This document shows positions 1-8,590 of a DNA stretch of 64,000 bases, piece after piece. The stretch is from Pseudochrobactrum saccharolyticum (GTDB lineage Bacteria; Pseudomonadota; Alphaproteobacteria; Rhizobiales; Rhizobiaceae). The notes below the pieces were generated by a model. It was not told the DNA's origin. It saw only the letters and a program-made list of their open reading frames with translations, and made no database searches. Each line of letters starts with the position of its first letter. The first letter of the stretch is position 1. Position numbers and translations under genes: made by a program. The stretch spans positions 558,001 through 622,000 of the forward strand of contig NZ_VZPG01000002.1 of assembly GCF_008801715.1 (NCBI RefSeq). The letters run 5' to 3'.

Positions 1-193
1 TGGCAACGCTTACCAGACCTTCAGCAGCTGTACGGCCGGCTTTCTTGTCAGCTTTAGCGATACCCTTCTTGCGCAGCCAGTCCATGGCAGCTTCCATATC
101 GCCATTATTTTCGTTCAGAGCGGTCTTGCAGTCCATCATGCCTGCGCCGCTGAGTTCACGAAGTTCTTTAACCATTGCTGCGGTAATGCTCAT
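1..193 (-). CDS. tsf: Elongation factor Ts, N-terminal part (runs off the left edge)
   Basis: This is the start of the guanine nucleotide exchange factor that recycles EF-Tu. The reverse strand from 193 begins [18 protein letters not shown] and continues with a segment containing MMDCKTAL, the conserved N-terminal UBA-like domain that contacts EF-Tu. About 64 residues are visible; the core and dimerisation domains lie outside the window. It follows rpsB on the same strand, the usual bacterial rpsB-tsf order. The start is the ATG at 193-191, which begins exactly at the conserved family N-terminus. The 356-base gap to rpsB is long for this pair and contains a strong hairpin. Confidence 0.97.
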   Translation of the reverse strand, partial: MSITAAMVKELRELSGAGMMDCKTALNENNGDMEAAMDWLRKKGIAKADKKAGRTAAEGLVSVA

Positions 194-549
194 TGTCGCC
201 TCTCAGAGAAAGCAGCAGACATCCGGCAAAGCGGCATGCCCGCTATGGATCATTGTTCAGACAGCGGACCTGTCTTTTATCCAATGACCGATTAATCATT
301 ACAGCCCGCATTGCAATTCCTGCAAAGCGTCAACTGTATACATACGGGATAGCAGGAGCCGAAAAGGCTCAGATTAAATAAGACACAGATTTCACCGTGC
401 GCGGACGGAATCAGAAACGACTCACCCGTTTCAGATATTTACCGGTTTAAAACTTCAGTTTTTTGAAGCTCTGCAAACACGGCAAATTGTGTCTTTTAAG
501 CAGAATATCTGCCGGATCTGAAAACAGATCCGGCAGACAAGAAAACGAA
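194..549 (-). other. rpsB-tsf intergenic spacer
   Basis: No gene is supported here. Short open frames on both strands have no recognisable product. The only clear structure is the 12-bp hairpin at 509-536, close behind the rpsB stop codon. The part nearest tsf (about 290-430) is AT-richer and could hold a promoter, but I could not pick a convincing -35/-10 pair. Confidence 0.6.
509..536 (-). terminator. Strong hairpin after rpsB (attenuator or terminator without a full U-tract)
   Basis: A perfect 12-bp inverted repeat, CTGCCGGATCTG / CAGATCCGGCAG, encloses a four-base loop. It starts 13 bases after the rpsB stop. Downstream on the minus strand there is no run of T, only a mixed AT-rich stretch. 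It may be a partial terminator that sets the rpsB to tsf ratio, or a 3'-end stabiliser. Confidence 0.6.
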
Positions 550-1317
550 TTAAGCGTTTTCAGCAGCTTCCAGAGCTGGCTCAACAGGAGCTTCAGCCTG
601 CGCACCGATATCGATGCCCAGAGCGCCCTGCTGACGCATAATGCCGTCCAGAGCAGCTTTAGCAATCAGATCGCAATAGAGCGAGATTGCGCGAGCAGCA
701 TCATCGTTACCTGGGATCGGGAAATCGATCTGGTCTGGATTACAGTTGCTGTCGATAACAGCAACAACAGGGATACCAAGACGCTTGGCTTCCTGAATTG
801 CAATCGATTCCTTGTTGGTGTCGACGATGAACATCAGGTCAGGAACGCCGCCCATATCCTTGATACCACCGAGAGCGCGGTCCAGCTTTTCGCGTTCGCG
901 TTCCAGAGTCAGGCGTTCCTTTTTGGAATAGCCCTGAGCTTCGCTCGACAGCAATTCGTCAAGCTTGCGCAGACGCTGGATCGAGTTGGAAATGGTTTTC
1001 CAGTTGGTCATCATGCCGCCGAGCCAGCGGGAGTTGACGTAATACTGAGCCGAACGGCCAGCAGCGTCAGCAATGATTTCCGAAGCCTGACGCTTGGTGC
1101 CAACGAACAGAACGCGGCCGCCACGAGCAACAGTATCAGAAACAACCTTCAGCGCATTGTGCAGCAGAGGAACGGTCTGAGCCAGGTCAAGAATGTGGAT
1201 GTTGTTACGTGCACCATAGATGAAAGGTGCCATTTTCGGGTTCCAGCGGTGTGTCTGGTGACCGAAGTGAACACCAGCTTCCAGAAGCTGGCGCATGCTG
1301 AAATCAGGCAATGCCAT
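550..1317 (-). CDS. rpsB: 30S ribosomal protein S2
   Basis: Structural protein of the small ribosomal subunit, 255 residues from the chosen start. The N-terminus [20 protein letters not shown] is the family signature, and the later segments [18 protein letters not shown], and a Glu/Ala-rich C-terminal tail are typical of alphaproteobacterial S2. The open frame extends 63 codons further upstream, but the ATG at 1317-1315 is preceded by an AGGAAAA-type ribosome binding site and fits the family start. The upstream stretch carries a structured leader. It precedes tsf on the same strand. Confidence 0.98.
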   Translation of the reverse strand: MALPDFSMRQLLEAGVHFGHQTHRWNPKMAPFIYGARNNIHILDLAQTVPLLHNALKVVSDTVARGGRVLFVGTKRQASEIIADAAGRSAQYYVNSRWLGGMMTNWKTISNSIQRLRKLDELLSSEAQGYSKKERLTLEREREKLDRALGGIKDMGGVPDLMFIVDTNKESIAIQEAKRLGIPVVAVIDSNCNPDQIDFPIPGNDDAARAISLYCDLIAKAALDGIMRQQGALGIDIGAQAEAPVEPALEAAENA

Positions 1318-1340
1318 TGTATTTTCCTTTTCCGGTTGAA

Positions 1341-1376
1341 CCTCCACGGGCTGAGGCACAAATGTGCCACCGGAGG
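1341..1376 (-). promoter_or_regulatory. Structured rpsB leader, possible S2 autoregulatory element
   Basis: Within the 5' region of rpsB, a GGCACA/TGTGCC hairpin with a two-base loop lies inside a CCTCC/GGAGG outer pair, ending 24 bases before the start codon. Bacterial rpsB leaders are often targets of translational feedback by S2. Assigning that function here is inference from position and fold. Confidence 0.4.
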
Positions 1377-1600
1377 CGTTGTGCGGATTTCTCCCGCCCA
1401 TAACCCAAATCCCGTGTGTGGAATAATGCGGCTGGTAAACGATGAATGAAGAAAATGCAAGCCCTGAACGGTCAAAAACCGCCGGAAGCCGGAACGCAGC
1501 CTTCATTATCAGATATTACACAGCCATAAGACTATAGCACAGGGACATTCCCGCCGGAACACTTGTTCTGCGGCGGAAACATCCCTGCCCTTATCTGCGT

Positions 1601-2701
1601 TTAAACAGCTTCATAGGCCGGATAATCGGTATAACCCTTTTGCGCACCGCCATAGAAAGTTGTGTGATCGGCCGGTGCCAGCGGCCAGCCGCGCTGCATA
1701 CGCTCGGCCAGATCAGGATTTGAGATATATGGCCGGCCGAAAGCCACCAGATCTGTAAGCCCTTCATCGAGAACACGCTCAGCCGTTTCCTGCATATAGC
1801 CGCCGGCAAAGATCAATGTGCCCTGATAAACCTCACGGAACTTCTTCAGGAATTCACGGCCTTCTTCTTTTGCCAGCAAACCACCGGCATTGCCGATATG
1901 AATATAAGCCAGTTTGCGGGCGGACAGCTCGGCAGCCAGTGTCAGCCATGTCTCCTCCTCCCCGTCAAAGGCATGAAGATCAAACAGGCGACTGAAAGGT
2001 GTCAGGCGGATACCGACACGGGCAGAGCCGATACGTGCAACGGCCGCATCAACAACCTCCAGCGCAAAGCGGATACGTCCGGCAATTGTCGCGCCGCCAT
2101 AGCCATCTTCACGCTTATTGAAACCGGCATTGATGAACTGCTCAATCAGATAGCCGTTTGCACCGTGAATTTCGACACCATCAAAACCGGCTTTAACGGC
2201 ATTCTCTGCAGCATCGGCAAATTCTCCGGTAATGCGGGCAATATCGTCAGCATTCAGTGCACGCGGTGCGCTGGGTGCAACCAGCCCCGGTGTTCCGCCC
2301 TCACCAAGCGCGAAAACATTTGAGTCTTTTGCAATTTCAGCAACCGGCGCGACAGGCGCAATGCCGTTCTTTTGTACGGAAACATGGGAAACACGTCCGA
2401 CATGCCAGATTTGTGAGAAGATTTTACCACCCTGCGCATGAACGGCATCCGTTACTTTTTTCCAGCCCTCAACCTGCTCGGCAGAATATACACCGGGCGT
2501 ATAGAGATAGCCGCGCCCCTCATCAGAGATCGGTGTTCCTTCACTCACAATCAGGCCTGCTCCGGCACGCTGGGCATAATATAATGCCGTATCGCCGTTC
2601 GGCACAGTATCAATTGCGCGTGCGCGTGTCATAGGTGCCATCACCACACGGTTTTTAAGCGGCAGGCCATTGAGGTCATAGGAAGAAAAAAGATCGGACA
2701 T
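1601..2701 (-). CDS. Alkene reductase of the old yellow enzyme family (NemA-like)
   Basis: FMN-dependent, NADPH-using reductase of activated alkenes such as N-ethylmaleimide, with a likely role in electrophile or nitro-compound detoxification. Its 366 residues are the usual length. The start MSDLFSSYDLNG and the VVMAPMTRAR segment are typical. The substrate-binding His-Asn pair is in HGANGYLIEQF (H179 and N182), and AFGRPYISNPDL near the end belongs to the FMN phosphate site. A plausible AAAGG ribosome binding site precedes the ATG at 2701. It stands alone between rpsB and eipB. An imperfectly supported small palindrome (TAGTC-AA-GACTA, 2779-2790) upstream might be an operator. Confidence 0.93.
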   Translation of the reverse strand: MSDLFSSYDLNGLPLKNRVVMAPMTRARAIDTVPNGDTALYYAQRAGAGLIVSEGTPISDEGRGYLYTPGVYSAEQVEGWKKVTDAVHAQGGKIFSQIWHVGRVSHVSVQKNGIAPVAPVAEIAKDSNVFALGEGGTPGLVAPSAPRALNADDIARITGEFADAAENAVKAGFDGVEIHGANGYLIEQFINAGFNKREDGYGGATIAGRIRFALEVVDAAVARIGSARVGIRLTPFSRLFDLHAFDGEEETWLTLAAELSARKLAYIHIGNAGGLLAKEEGREFLKKFREVYQGTLIFAGGYMQETAERVLDEGLTDLVAFGRPYISNPDLAERMQRGWPLAPADHTTFYGGAQKGYTDYPAYEAV

Positions 2702-2822
2702 TATAATAACCTTTGCTTGTAAAAATTATCCGCGCCGCCACAGCACGCACGGATCAATCTCAGTCACAGAGATATTTATAGTCAAGACTACAGAATACAA
2801 GGCACGGAAATTCAATAAAATG

Positions 2823-2856
2823 AAAAAAGCGGCAAATCCGTTTCCGGAAATGCCGC
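2823..2856 (-). terminator. Terminator after eipB
   Basis: On the minus strand a GCGGCA/TGCCGC stem with an inner TCCG/CGGA pair is followed directly by six T. It lies about 30 bases past the eipB stop codon. Confidence 0.8.
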
Positions 2857-2888
2857 CTTGTCATCGAAACCTGTAGAATTATGCCGGA

Positions 2889-3731
2889 TTATTCGCAGGT
2901 TGCCGCCGCTGCCGGTTTAAACATTTCCAGATTGACCAAGGTGCCTTTCATGGAAAAATCACCGTAATCCATGTTCAGATCACGGGTCACACCATTGCGG
3001 TAGAGTTTGAAATTCACGCGATAGACCGGCAACCCCTCGTCGCTCTCTTCATCATCAAAATAAGCGACGGTCACAGGCCAGCTCTCTTGTTTGGCCACCT
3101 CACCCATGACTTTCGTTTCGGTGTCTTCAGGCAGCACCTGCCCTTTCCCGATCACGGCTGTGGTCGCCATAATCTTATTGGCATCATCGGAACCATCAAA
3201 AATTGTCGTCTGATAAAAAGTGTCACCCTTTTGCGCACGAACAAGCAGTTCTTCCATATGACGGGTCGGGAACTGCGAGAGCGCCAGTTTGAGATCCTGT
3301 TTTTCAGGCTTGGTCAGCGCCACATCCATCTGCTTGTCGCCAAGCGCCGCATTCCCGCGCACTTCTTTAATCAGCTCTTTATCGACAAAGGTTTTATTGA
3401 CGAAACGGAATCGGCTGCCGTCTCCGGCTTCAAAAGTAGTGGTCTGCTGATCTGTAACCCGCTGATCCTGCCCTTCCATATCGATACGGGTCACGAAGCG
3501 GAAATTCGTTGTATAGCCTTCGCAAGCCGAGCCGTTGAATTCATAGACCATACGTCCGGTTACACCGGCAATGCCGGATTTTTCATCGGCGCGTTCCAGT
3601 GTCAGATCATAAACTGCGCGATGCGGCAGAAGTGTGCTTCCTGCATAAGCTGCTGTGCTCAGCACTACAGGAACAACAAAACCAGATCCGAACACAAGGG
3701 CCTGCAAAATGGGGGCCTGCAAAAAACGCAT
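2889..3731 (-). CDS. eipB: Cell-envelope integrity protein EipB (DUF1849), periplasmic
   Basis: A 280-residue exported protein of the DUF1849 family. In Brucella abortus the family member EipB is a periplasmic beta-spiral protein needed for envelope integrity. Residues 1-30 form a signal peptide ending STAAYA. Two cysteines, C70 and C279 at the last-but-one position, match the disulfide-forming pair known for EipB. The ATG at 3731 has a GGAG ribosome binding site seven bases upstream. It is transcribed alone and ends in its own terminator. Confidence 0.93.
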   Translation of the reverse strand: MRFLQAPILQALVFGSGFVVPVVLSTAAYAGSTLLPHRAVYDLTLERADEKSGIAGVTGRMVYEFNGSACEGYTTNFRFVTRIDMEGQDQRVTDQQTTTFEAGDGSRFRFVNKTFVDKELIKEVRGNAALGDKQMDVALTKPEKQDLKLALSQFPTRHMEELLVRAQKGDTFYQTTIFDGSDDANKIMATTAVIGKGQVLPEDTETKVMGEVAKQESWPVTVAYFDDEESDEGLPVYRVNFKLYRNGVTRDLNMDYGDFSMKGTLVNLEMFKPAAAATCE

Positions 3732-4036
3732 AAAGATTCTCCGATAAATTTATCGCCATGTTAAAATAACTCATGGCGGAAGCGAGGCAAAAATCACAGC
3801 TTTTGCTATGCTCCACTGATTCTGTCAGTTTGAACTTTATTTTTGTATATGCATGACACCTAAAACACACAGATCAGGCATAAACATTCATCCCAACAAT
3901 TCAGGGCCGACATTCGGAACCGACAATGAAGGGCAAACTGTTAAAGAATCCCTGCGGAATATAAACCGCCCCAAAATGACCTTATTGTTTGCCGTCCACT
4001 CTGATGTGACGATAAAATAAAACCGGAAAGAGCGCC
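3732..4036. other. Divergent spacer between eipB and the ridA-like gene, with a 14-bp palindrome
   Basis: There is no gene in this 305-base divergent spacer. A perfect palindrome CGATAAATTTATCG occupies 3742-3755, directly upstream of the eipB ribosome binding site, and is a candidate operator for eipB. I see nothing else with support. Confidence 0.45.
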
Positions 4037-4504
4037 ATGACCTCGACAATCGAAACCCGCCTCAAAGATCTCGGCATCACCATTCCAGAATCCGCAGCAC
4101 CGGCTGCAGCCTATCTGCCTTTTTCCCAGAGCGGCAATCTGCTGTTCACCTCCGGCCAGTTGCCCCTGAAGGATAGCAAGCTCGTTTCCACCGGTCTGGT
4201 TGGCCGCGACCTGACCATTGAACAGGCGCAGGAAGCAGCAAAATATTGCGCTATCAATGTGCTGTCACAGGCAAAAGCGGCTCTTGGCGGCGATCTTTCC
4301 CGCATCAAGCGCATTGTTAAAATCACTGTATTTGTTGCGTCTGTTGTTGATTTCACCGATCAGCACATTGTTGCCAATGGCGGTTCTCAGCTGTTCATCG
4401 ATGTTCTCGGCGATGCAGGCAAACATGCCCGCTCCGCTGTTGGCATGGCTGGTCTGCCGCTGAATGCACCGGTTGAAATCGAAGCCGTGATTGAGGTTGC
4501 CTGA
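4037..4504 (+). CDS. RidA family protein (YjgF/UK114 type)
   Basis: A 155-residue member of the Rid superfamily, whose founding member deaminates reactive enamine/imine intermediates. The key arginine of the active cleft is present in HARSAVGMAGLP (R132), and the C-terminal PVEIEAVIEV carries the conserved glutamate E148. Its length, somewhat longer than E. coli RidA, places it in the longer Rid subgroup, so the exact substrate is uncertain. The ATG at 4037 has GGAAAGAG upstream. It is the first gene of a same-strand run with GDPD, an acetyltransferase and a HIT protein. Confidence 0.93.
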   Translation: MTSTIETRLKDLGITIPESAAPAAAYLPFSQSGNLLFTSGQLPLKDSKLVSTGLVGRDLTIEQAQEAAKYCAINVLSQAKAALGGDLSRIKRIVKITVFVASVVDFTDQHIVANGGSQLFIDVLGDAGKHARSAVGMAGLPLNAPVEIEAVIEVA

Positions 4505-4506
4505 TT

Positions 4507-5247
4507 ATGAGCGCTGCGCCTCGTGATGAACTGAAATGGCTTACCCGCCGGCCGATTGCCCATCGCGGGTTGCACGATATGAATAAAAAGGTCTGGGAGA
4601 ATACTCTCCCGGCCTTCAGTGCAGCCATTGCAGGCAATTATGCCATTGAATGTGACGTGCATCTGACCAAAGACGGTGAAGTCATCGTGTTTCATGATGA
4701 TGTGCTGGATCGCCTTGCCGGCCGCGAAGGCCGCATTTGTGATCTGACACTGGCCGAGGCTCAGGCACTGACCATCGGCACCACACAGGATCACGCCCCG
4801 TCGCTTCGCCAGATGCTTGATCTGGTTGCCGGACGCGTGCCGCTGGTTATCGAACTCAAAGGCATTGAAGGTCAGGACGAAGGTCTGGTTGCCGCCGTTG
4901 CCAAAGAGCTGAAAACCTATCAGGGCGAAGCGGCGATCATGTCCTTCGATCATCACCTCATCCGCCGTTTCCGCAGCGATGCACCGGGTGTTGTTGCCGG
5001 TCTGACGGCAGAAGGTACCAGTGCCGCCGATATGGAAAAGCACTTTGCCATGCTCGCGCATGATGTGGATTTTGTTTCTTACAATTTCCACCATCTGCCA
5101 AATCCGTTCATCAGCTTCTTCCGCACCGTGCTCAACCGTCCTGTCATCACATGGACAGTGCGTAGCGCGGAGGAAAAGGCCGTGAGCGACATGCATGCAC
5201 AGCAGATCACGTTTGAAGGCTTTATACCCGACAGCGTAATCGCCTGA
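4507..5247 (+). CDS. Glycerophosphodiester phosphodiesterase
   Basis: Hydrolyses glycerophosphodiesters from phospholipid turnover to glycerol-3-phosphate and an alcohol. The GDPD fold is clear: H19-R20 in PIAHRGL, ENT at 31-33, E48 and D50 in ECDVHLTKDG, and H63 in VFHDD. At 246 residues it has no signal peptide, so it is probably cytoplasmic (UgpQ-like). Its ATG lies two bases after the stop of the RidA gene, which implies co-transcription. A 12-bp hairpin follows the gene. Confidence 0.95.
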   Translation: MSAAPRDELKWLTRRPIAHRGLHDMNKKVWENTLPAFSAAIAGNYAIECDVHLTKDGEVIVFHDDVLDRLAGREGRICDLTLAEAQALTIGTTQDHAPSLRQMLDLVAGRVPLVIELKGIEGQDEGLVAAVAKELKTYQGEAAIMSFDHHLIRRFRSDAPGVVAGLTAEGTSAADMEKHFAMLAHDVDFVSYNFHHLPNPFISFFRTVLNRPVITWTVRSAEEKAVSDMHAQQITFEGFIPDSVIA

Positions 5248-5259
5248 GGCAACACTATC

Positions 5260-5289
5260 TTACCGGCGCATAGTGTGATGCGCCGGTAA
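5260..5289 (+). terminator. Perfect 12-bp hairpin after the GDPD gene
   Basis: TTACCGGCGCAT and ATGCGCCGGTAA pair across a six-base loop, 12 bases past the GDPD stop. No T-tract follows, so it may attenuate or stabilise rather than terminate fully before the next same-strand gene. Confidence 0.5.
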
Positions 5290-5329
5290 AAACCAGACAT
5301 GACAAAACGGGTGGGAATGGTTGATTGCT

Positions 5330-6553
5330 ATGCGTGAGGAAGCAGAGGAAGAAACCAGCATTATTTTGCGTAACGTCAGCTCCATGCAGGGTTTCAGCCC
5401 TGAGGCATGGGCGCAATTTTCTGAAACCGGCAAACATTCCGCAGCCCCGTCCACAGACGGTATTGCTGCGAACAAATCCTATAACCCGTTTCTCTCTTAT
5501 GCCTATCTTTCCGCGCTGGAAGATTCCGGCTGCGTCGGTGAAAATACCGGCTGGCTGCCCTGCCATATGCGCCTTGAAACACAACAGGGCGTATTGCTGG
5601 CCGCAGCTCCTGCCTATCTGAAATCCCATAGTCAGGGTGAATATGTTTTTGACCACGGCTGGGCTGAAGCCTTTGAGCGTGCCGGTGGTCAATATTATCC
5701 CAAGCTGCAACTGGGTATTCCGTTCACTCCGGCAACGGGCGCACGCCTGCTGACTACAGAGAATAATCCTGAACTGCGCCGCCTGCTTGCCAGTGCCGTT
5801 GCGCAATTCACCAATCAGAACCAGTTGTCATCCGCACATGTAACCTTTGCTGAAGTGCCGGATATTCAGGCTCTGACTGAGACCGGCTTCCTGCATCGCA
5901 AGGATCAGCAGTTTCATTTCAAAAACAATGGCTTTCAGGAATATAGTGATTTTCTGGAAGAACTTGTTTCCCGCAAACGTAAAGCCTTAAAGCGCGAACG
6001 CCGCGAAGCTCTGAGCAATGGCATTTCCATTGAATGGTTGACCGGCTCCGACCTGACGGAAGACATATGGGATCAGTTCTACGCATTCTATATGGATACC
6101 GGCAGCCGCAAATGGGGGCGTCCATATCTCAACCGTGAGTTCTATTCGCTGATCGGCGAGCGCATGGGTGATGATATTGTGCTGATTATGGCCAAGCGCG
6201 ACGGGCACTATATTGCCGGTGCGATCAATTTCATCGGTGGTGACCGGCTGTTCGGCCGTCATTGGGGCTGTATCGAAGATCACCCGTTTCTGCATTTTGA
6301 AGTCTGCTATCATCAGGCGATTGATTATGCGATTGCACATAAATTATCGGTAGTGGAAGCCGGTGCACAGGGGGAACATAAGCTGGCACGCGGCTATGAA
6401 CCTGTGACCACCCATTCCGCCCATTATATCAGCCATCCCGGCTTTCGTGATGCTGTGGCGCAATATCTGCACCGCGAGGTCCGCGAAGTCGAAATGAATA
6501 ACAGCTATTATGCGGAACACAGTCCGTTCCGCAAATTCCATCAATCTGAATAG
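5330..6553 (+). CDS. GNAT-like acyltransferase of the COG3146 / FemAB-like family
   Basis: A 407-residue protein of a family annotated as peptidogalycan biosynthesis or GNAT acyltransferase (DUF482). Recognisable blocks are NPFLSYAYLSALEDSG near the N-terminus, the mid-region RKRKALKRERREAL, FYMDTGSRKWGRPYLNREF, and the C-terminal EAGAQGEHKLARGYEP motif of this family. Two start codons are possible: TTG at 5321 and ATG at 5330. I prefer the ATG because of the GGGA at 5313-5316, although the spacing is loose. Its substrate is unknown. It lies between GDPD and the HIT gene on the same strand. Confidence 0.85.
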   Translation: MREEAEEETSIILRNVSSMQGFSPEAWAQFSETGKHSAAPSTDGIAANKSYNPFLSYAYLSALEDSGCVGENTGWLPCHMRLETQQGVLLAAAPAYLKSHSQGEYVFDHGWAEAFERAGGQYYPKLQLGIPFTPATGARLLTTENNPELRRLLASAVAQFTNQNQLSSAHVTFAEVPDIQALTETGFLHRKDQQFHFKNNGFQEYSDFLEELVSRKRKALKRERREALSNGISIEWLTGSDLTEDIWDQFYAFYMDTGSRKWGRPYLNREFYSLIGERMGDDIVLIMAKRDGHYIAGAINFIGGDRLFGRHWGCIEDHPFLHFEVCYHQAIDYAIAHKLSVVEAGAQGEHKLARGYEPVTTHSAHYISHPGFRDAVAQYLHREVREVEMNNSYYAEHSPFRKFHQSE

Positions 6554-6563
6554 GGAGCCATCC

Positions 6564-6986
6564 ATGACCACGACTTATGCCAGCGACAATATTTTCGCCA
6601 AGATCCTGCGCGGCGAAATTCCGAGCCATAAGATTTATGAAGATGATGATGTCTATGCATTCATGGATGTGATGCCGCAGGGCAAAGGCCACAGTCTTGT
6701 CATCCCGAAACAGGGTTCACGCAACCTTCTCGATGCAGACAGCGCCGTGCTGGCCAAGCTGGTTGCTGCCACGCAGAAAATAGCGATTGCTGTTAAGAAG
6801 GCTTTTGATGCTGATGGCGTCACCGTCATGCAGTTTAACGAACCGGCGGCAGGCCAGACCGTTTTCCATCTGCATTTCCATGTCATTCCGCGTTTTGAAG
6901 GCGTTGCCCTGACCGGTCATACCGGCAAGATGGAAGATCAGGCTGCTCTTGCTGAAAACTGTCAGAAGATTATCGCAAGCCTTTAA
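6564..6986 (+). CDS. HIT family nucleotide-binding protein
   Basis: A 140-residue histidine triad protein, probably a nucleoside phosphoramidase or hydrolase of the HinT branch. The triad is HLHFH at residues 102-106, in the context FHLHFHVIPRFEG, and the N-terminal IFAKILRGEIPSHKIYEDD is a close match to the family. The ATG at 6564 has AGGGAG seven bases upstream, which decides it over the upstream in-frame ATG. It ends the 4.0-7.0 kb run and converges on azlD with only about 30 bases between. Confidence 0.95.
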   Translation: MTTTYASDNIFAKILRGEIPSHKIYEDDDVYAFMDVMPQGKGHSLVIPKQGSRNLLDADSAVLAKLVAATQKIAIAVKKAFDADGVTVMQFNEPAAGQTVFHLHFHVIPRFEGVALTGHTGKMEDQAALAENCQKIIASL

Positions 6987-7016
6987 TCTATAAGACTTAT
7001 ACCTCTGCACAGAGCA

Positions 7017-7364
7017 TTATAAAATAAGAAGTCCTGCGAGCAGCAGGGCTTCACCGGTCAGTACACCGACCAGAATACGCTGCCCCGCCAGCAGGAACGC
7101 CCCGAATCCAAGAATGGCAGAACCAGCCCGCAGCCACATCGGCGAATTTGCAAGTTCACCCGTCGGGTAGAGAATAAGCTGCGCAATCACGCCCGCCACC
7201 AAGGCTGTCGCCACACAGCGCACCAGCACCAGAGCCTGCGAATCCTCGCGCATTTTGCCGCCAACCAGCACGCCGAGAAAGCGCCAGATATCCGTCGCCA
7301 GCGCACCGGCGATCAGGATGAACAGATACGGCCACCACCATGTATCAAAGCTCGTGAAATTCAT
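7017..7364 (-). CDS. azlD: AzlD family small subunit of branched-chain amino acid exporter
   Basis: A 115-residue membrane protein with about four hydrophobic segments and a WWWPYLFILIAGALATDIWR start typical of AzlD. The AzlCD pair exports branched-chain amino acids and analogues such as azaleucine. Its start overlaps the azlC stop by four bases (ATGA), showing translational coupling. It is the distal gene of the pair. Confidence 0.9.
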   Translation of the reverse strand: MNFTSFDTWWWPYLFILIAGALATDIWRFLGVLVGGKMREDSQALVLVRCVATALVAGVIAQLILYPTGELANSPMWLRAGSAILGFGAFLLAGQRILVGVLTGEALLLAGLLIL

Positions 7365-8179
7365 GACAGCACTTCTTTCTGAGCCTCTTTCCGGCGCAAA
7401 TTCTGCACATAGAGATGGAAACCGAAGGCCACCGCACCGCCGGTCAGGCCGGTGAGCAACAGATCATATCCCGGCGCAATGGCATGCATGACCGGAAAGA
7501 TCAGCAAGCCGCTCAGCAATGCTGCTTTACCCGCCTGTTCACGCGATGAACGCCAGAGCGAGGTGAGAAAATACATCGGTGTCAGCATGAAAAGTGCAGC
7601 AAACAACAGCGGCGGAAAACTGGCAGAAAGCAGATAAATCAGTGCTACAACAGCCGCATTGGTCAGCACCAGTGTTACACCGATACCGGCAAAATAGCTG
7701 GTGCGCAGATCACGGCGAATATGGCGCAACTGTTCCATTGCCATGACCCATGCGGTCACCGCCACAAAATGCGAGAGAAACAGCAAAGTGATCTTGCGCG
7801 AACGCGGCCCTTTAAGCTCCGGCAACAAGGCCACAACCATCGGCATCAGACGCACGGAGGACAGTGCCACAGCCAATGCAGCGGCAGCCATTGAGCTTCC
7901 AGCGGAGATCGCACCGATCAGAACCACTTTGGCGGGCAGAGCCCAGATCGTCAGCGTCATAAACACTGCCTGCCCCATGGTAATACCGCTCTCAATGGCC
8001 AGACCGGAAAAGCCGATAAAAGAGCTGATCAGCAGCAGCGCCGGTATACTGAATATGTTGCGCGCGCCACGTCCGAACCATTGCACCCGCTCTGTGAAGG
8101 ATGAAGCGGCATCCGCATTATGATGCGCTTTTGGCAACTGCGGCGCAGACTGGCTTACAGGCGGCTGATGATCTGGCAT
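7361..8179 (-). CDS. azlC: AzlC family permease, large subunit of branched-chain amino acid exporter
   Basis: A 272-residue inner membrane protein with the AzlC domain: FIGFSGLAIESGITMGQAVFM, then SAGSSMAAAALAVALSSVRLMPMVVALLPEL, where the small-residue/SVRLMPM block is characteristic. There are around seven to eight membrane segments. The first 40 residues are hydrophilic and longer than usual. The ATG at 8179 lacks a strong ribosome binding site. A perfect 21-bp palindrome (8200-8220) sits 20 bases upstream and is a likely operator. Confidence 0.92.
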   Translation of the reverse strand: MPDHQPPVSQSAPQLPKAHHNADAASSFTERVQWFGRGARNIFSIPALLLISSFIGFSGLAIESGITMGQAVFMTLTIWALPAKVVLIGAISAGSSMAAAALAVALSSVRLMPMVVALLPELKGPRSRKITLLFLSHFVAVTAWVMAMEQLRHIRRDLRTSYFAGIGVTLVLTNAAVVALIYLLSASFPPLLFAALFMLTPMYFLTSLWRSSREQAGKAALLSGLLIFPVMHAIAPGYDLLLTGLTGGAVAFGFHLYVQNLRRKEAQKEVLS

Positions 8180-8199
8180 GGGAAACTATCTTACATATA

Positions 8200-8220
8200 A
8201 ATGTCAGCATATATGACATT
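8200..8220. promoter_or_regulatory. Palindrome upstream of azlC, candidate operator
   Basis: AATGTCA and TGACATT form a perfect inverted repeat with a seven-base AT-rich centre, 20 bases before the azlC start. The size and symmetry suit a dimeric repressor. The cognate protein is not obvious in the window. Confidence 0.45.
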
Positions 8221-8466
8221 ATTGTTAGACCCAGCCCATGTGCTTTGCAATGCTGTCAAAAGCAGTCATTCATAACAGGCATGAAGTTCTTATCGTCAAG
8301 CCTGTTATGCATAGTCCGTTCAAGACACATGAATGTAAAATCGCGACAGAATGACCTTATCAAAGACAAAGCTGGCAAAAGCCTCCGGTAAGAGATAAGC
8401 CCTTTTGGCAGAGCAGTTTACGTTTAGGTTAATCTTCAACTTCTGCTTTTACGCCGATACTGCGTA

Positions 8467-8520
8467 TTAGAGCGCCGGGCGCCCCATGGGCGCACAAAAC
8501 TCGCTCTAACACTTTAAAAT
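8467..8520 (-). repeat. Dispersed palindromic repeat, copy C (second half only, inverted)
   Basis: Read on the minus strand this copy gives ATTTTAAAGTGTTAGAGCGA, then a GC-rich hairpin around CCCATGGG and GGCGCTCTAA. It matches the right half of copies A (15321-15427) and B (53182-53287). The left half is absent or replaced by AGAGCATAT-GT-ATATGC at 8522-8538. It lies just upstream of the CoA-transferase gene. Confidence 0.75.
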
Positions 8521-8590
8521 GAGAGCATATGTATATGCGACTAACTCTCTGGCTCCTCCCTGTCAGAGATCCTTCGAATATAGGTTTCCC

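Larger units (their letters stand above)
8180..8590. other. Divergent spacer between azlC and the CoA-transferase gene
   Basis: No gene is supported in this 411-base spacer. It holds the operator-like palindrome at 8200-8220, a 10-bp inverted repeat at 8271-8280/8300-8309 (CATAACAGGC / GCCTGTTATG, 19-base loop) of unknown role, and a copy of the dispersed palindromic repeat at 8467-8520. Confidence 0.6.

Noticed and set aside
45-381. Short plus-strand frames over tsf
   Set aside because: Antisense shadows of tsf and its upstream spacer.
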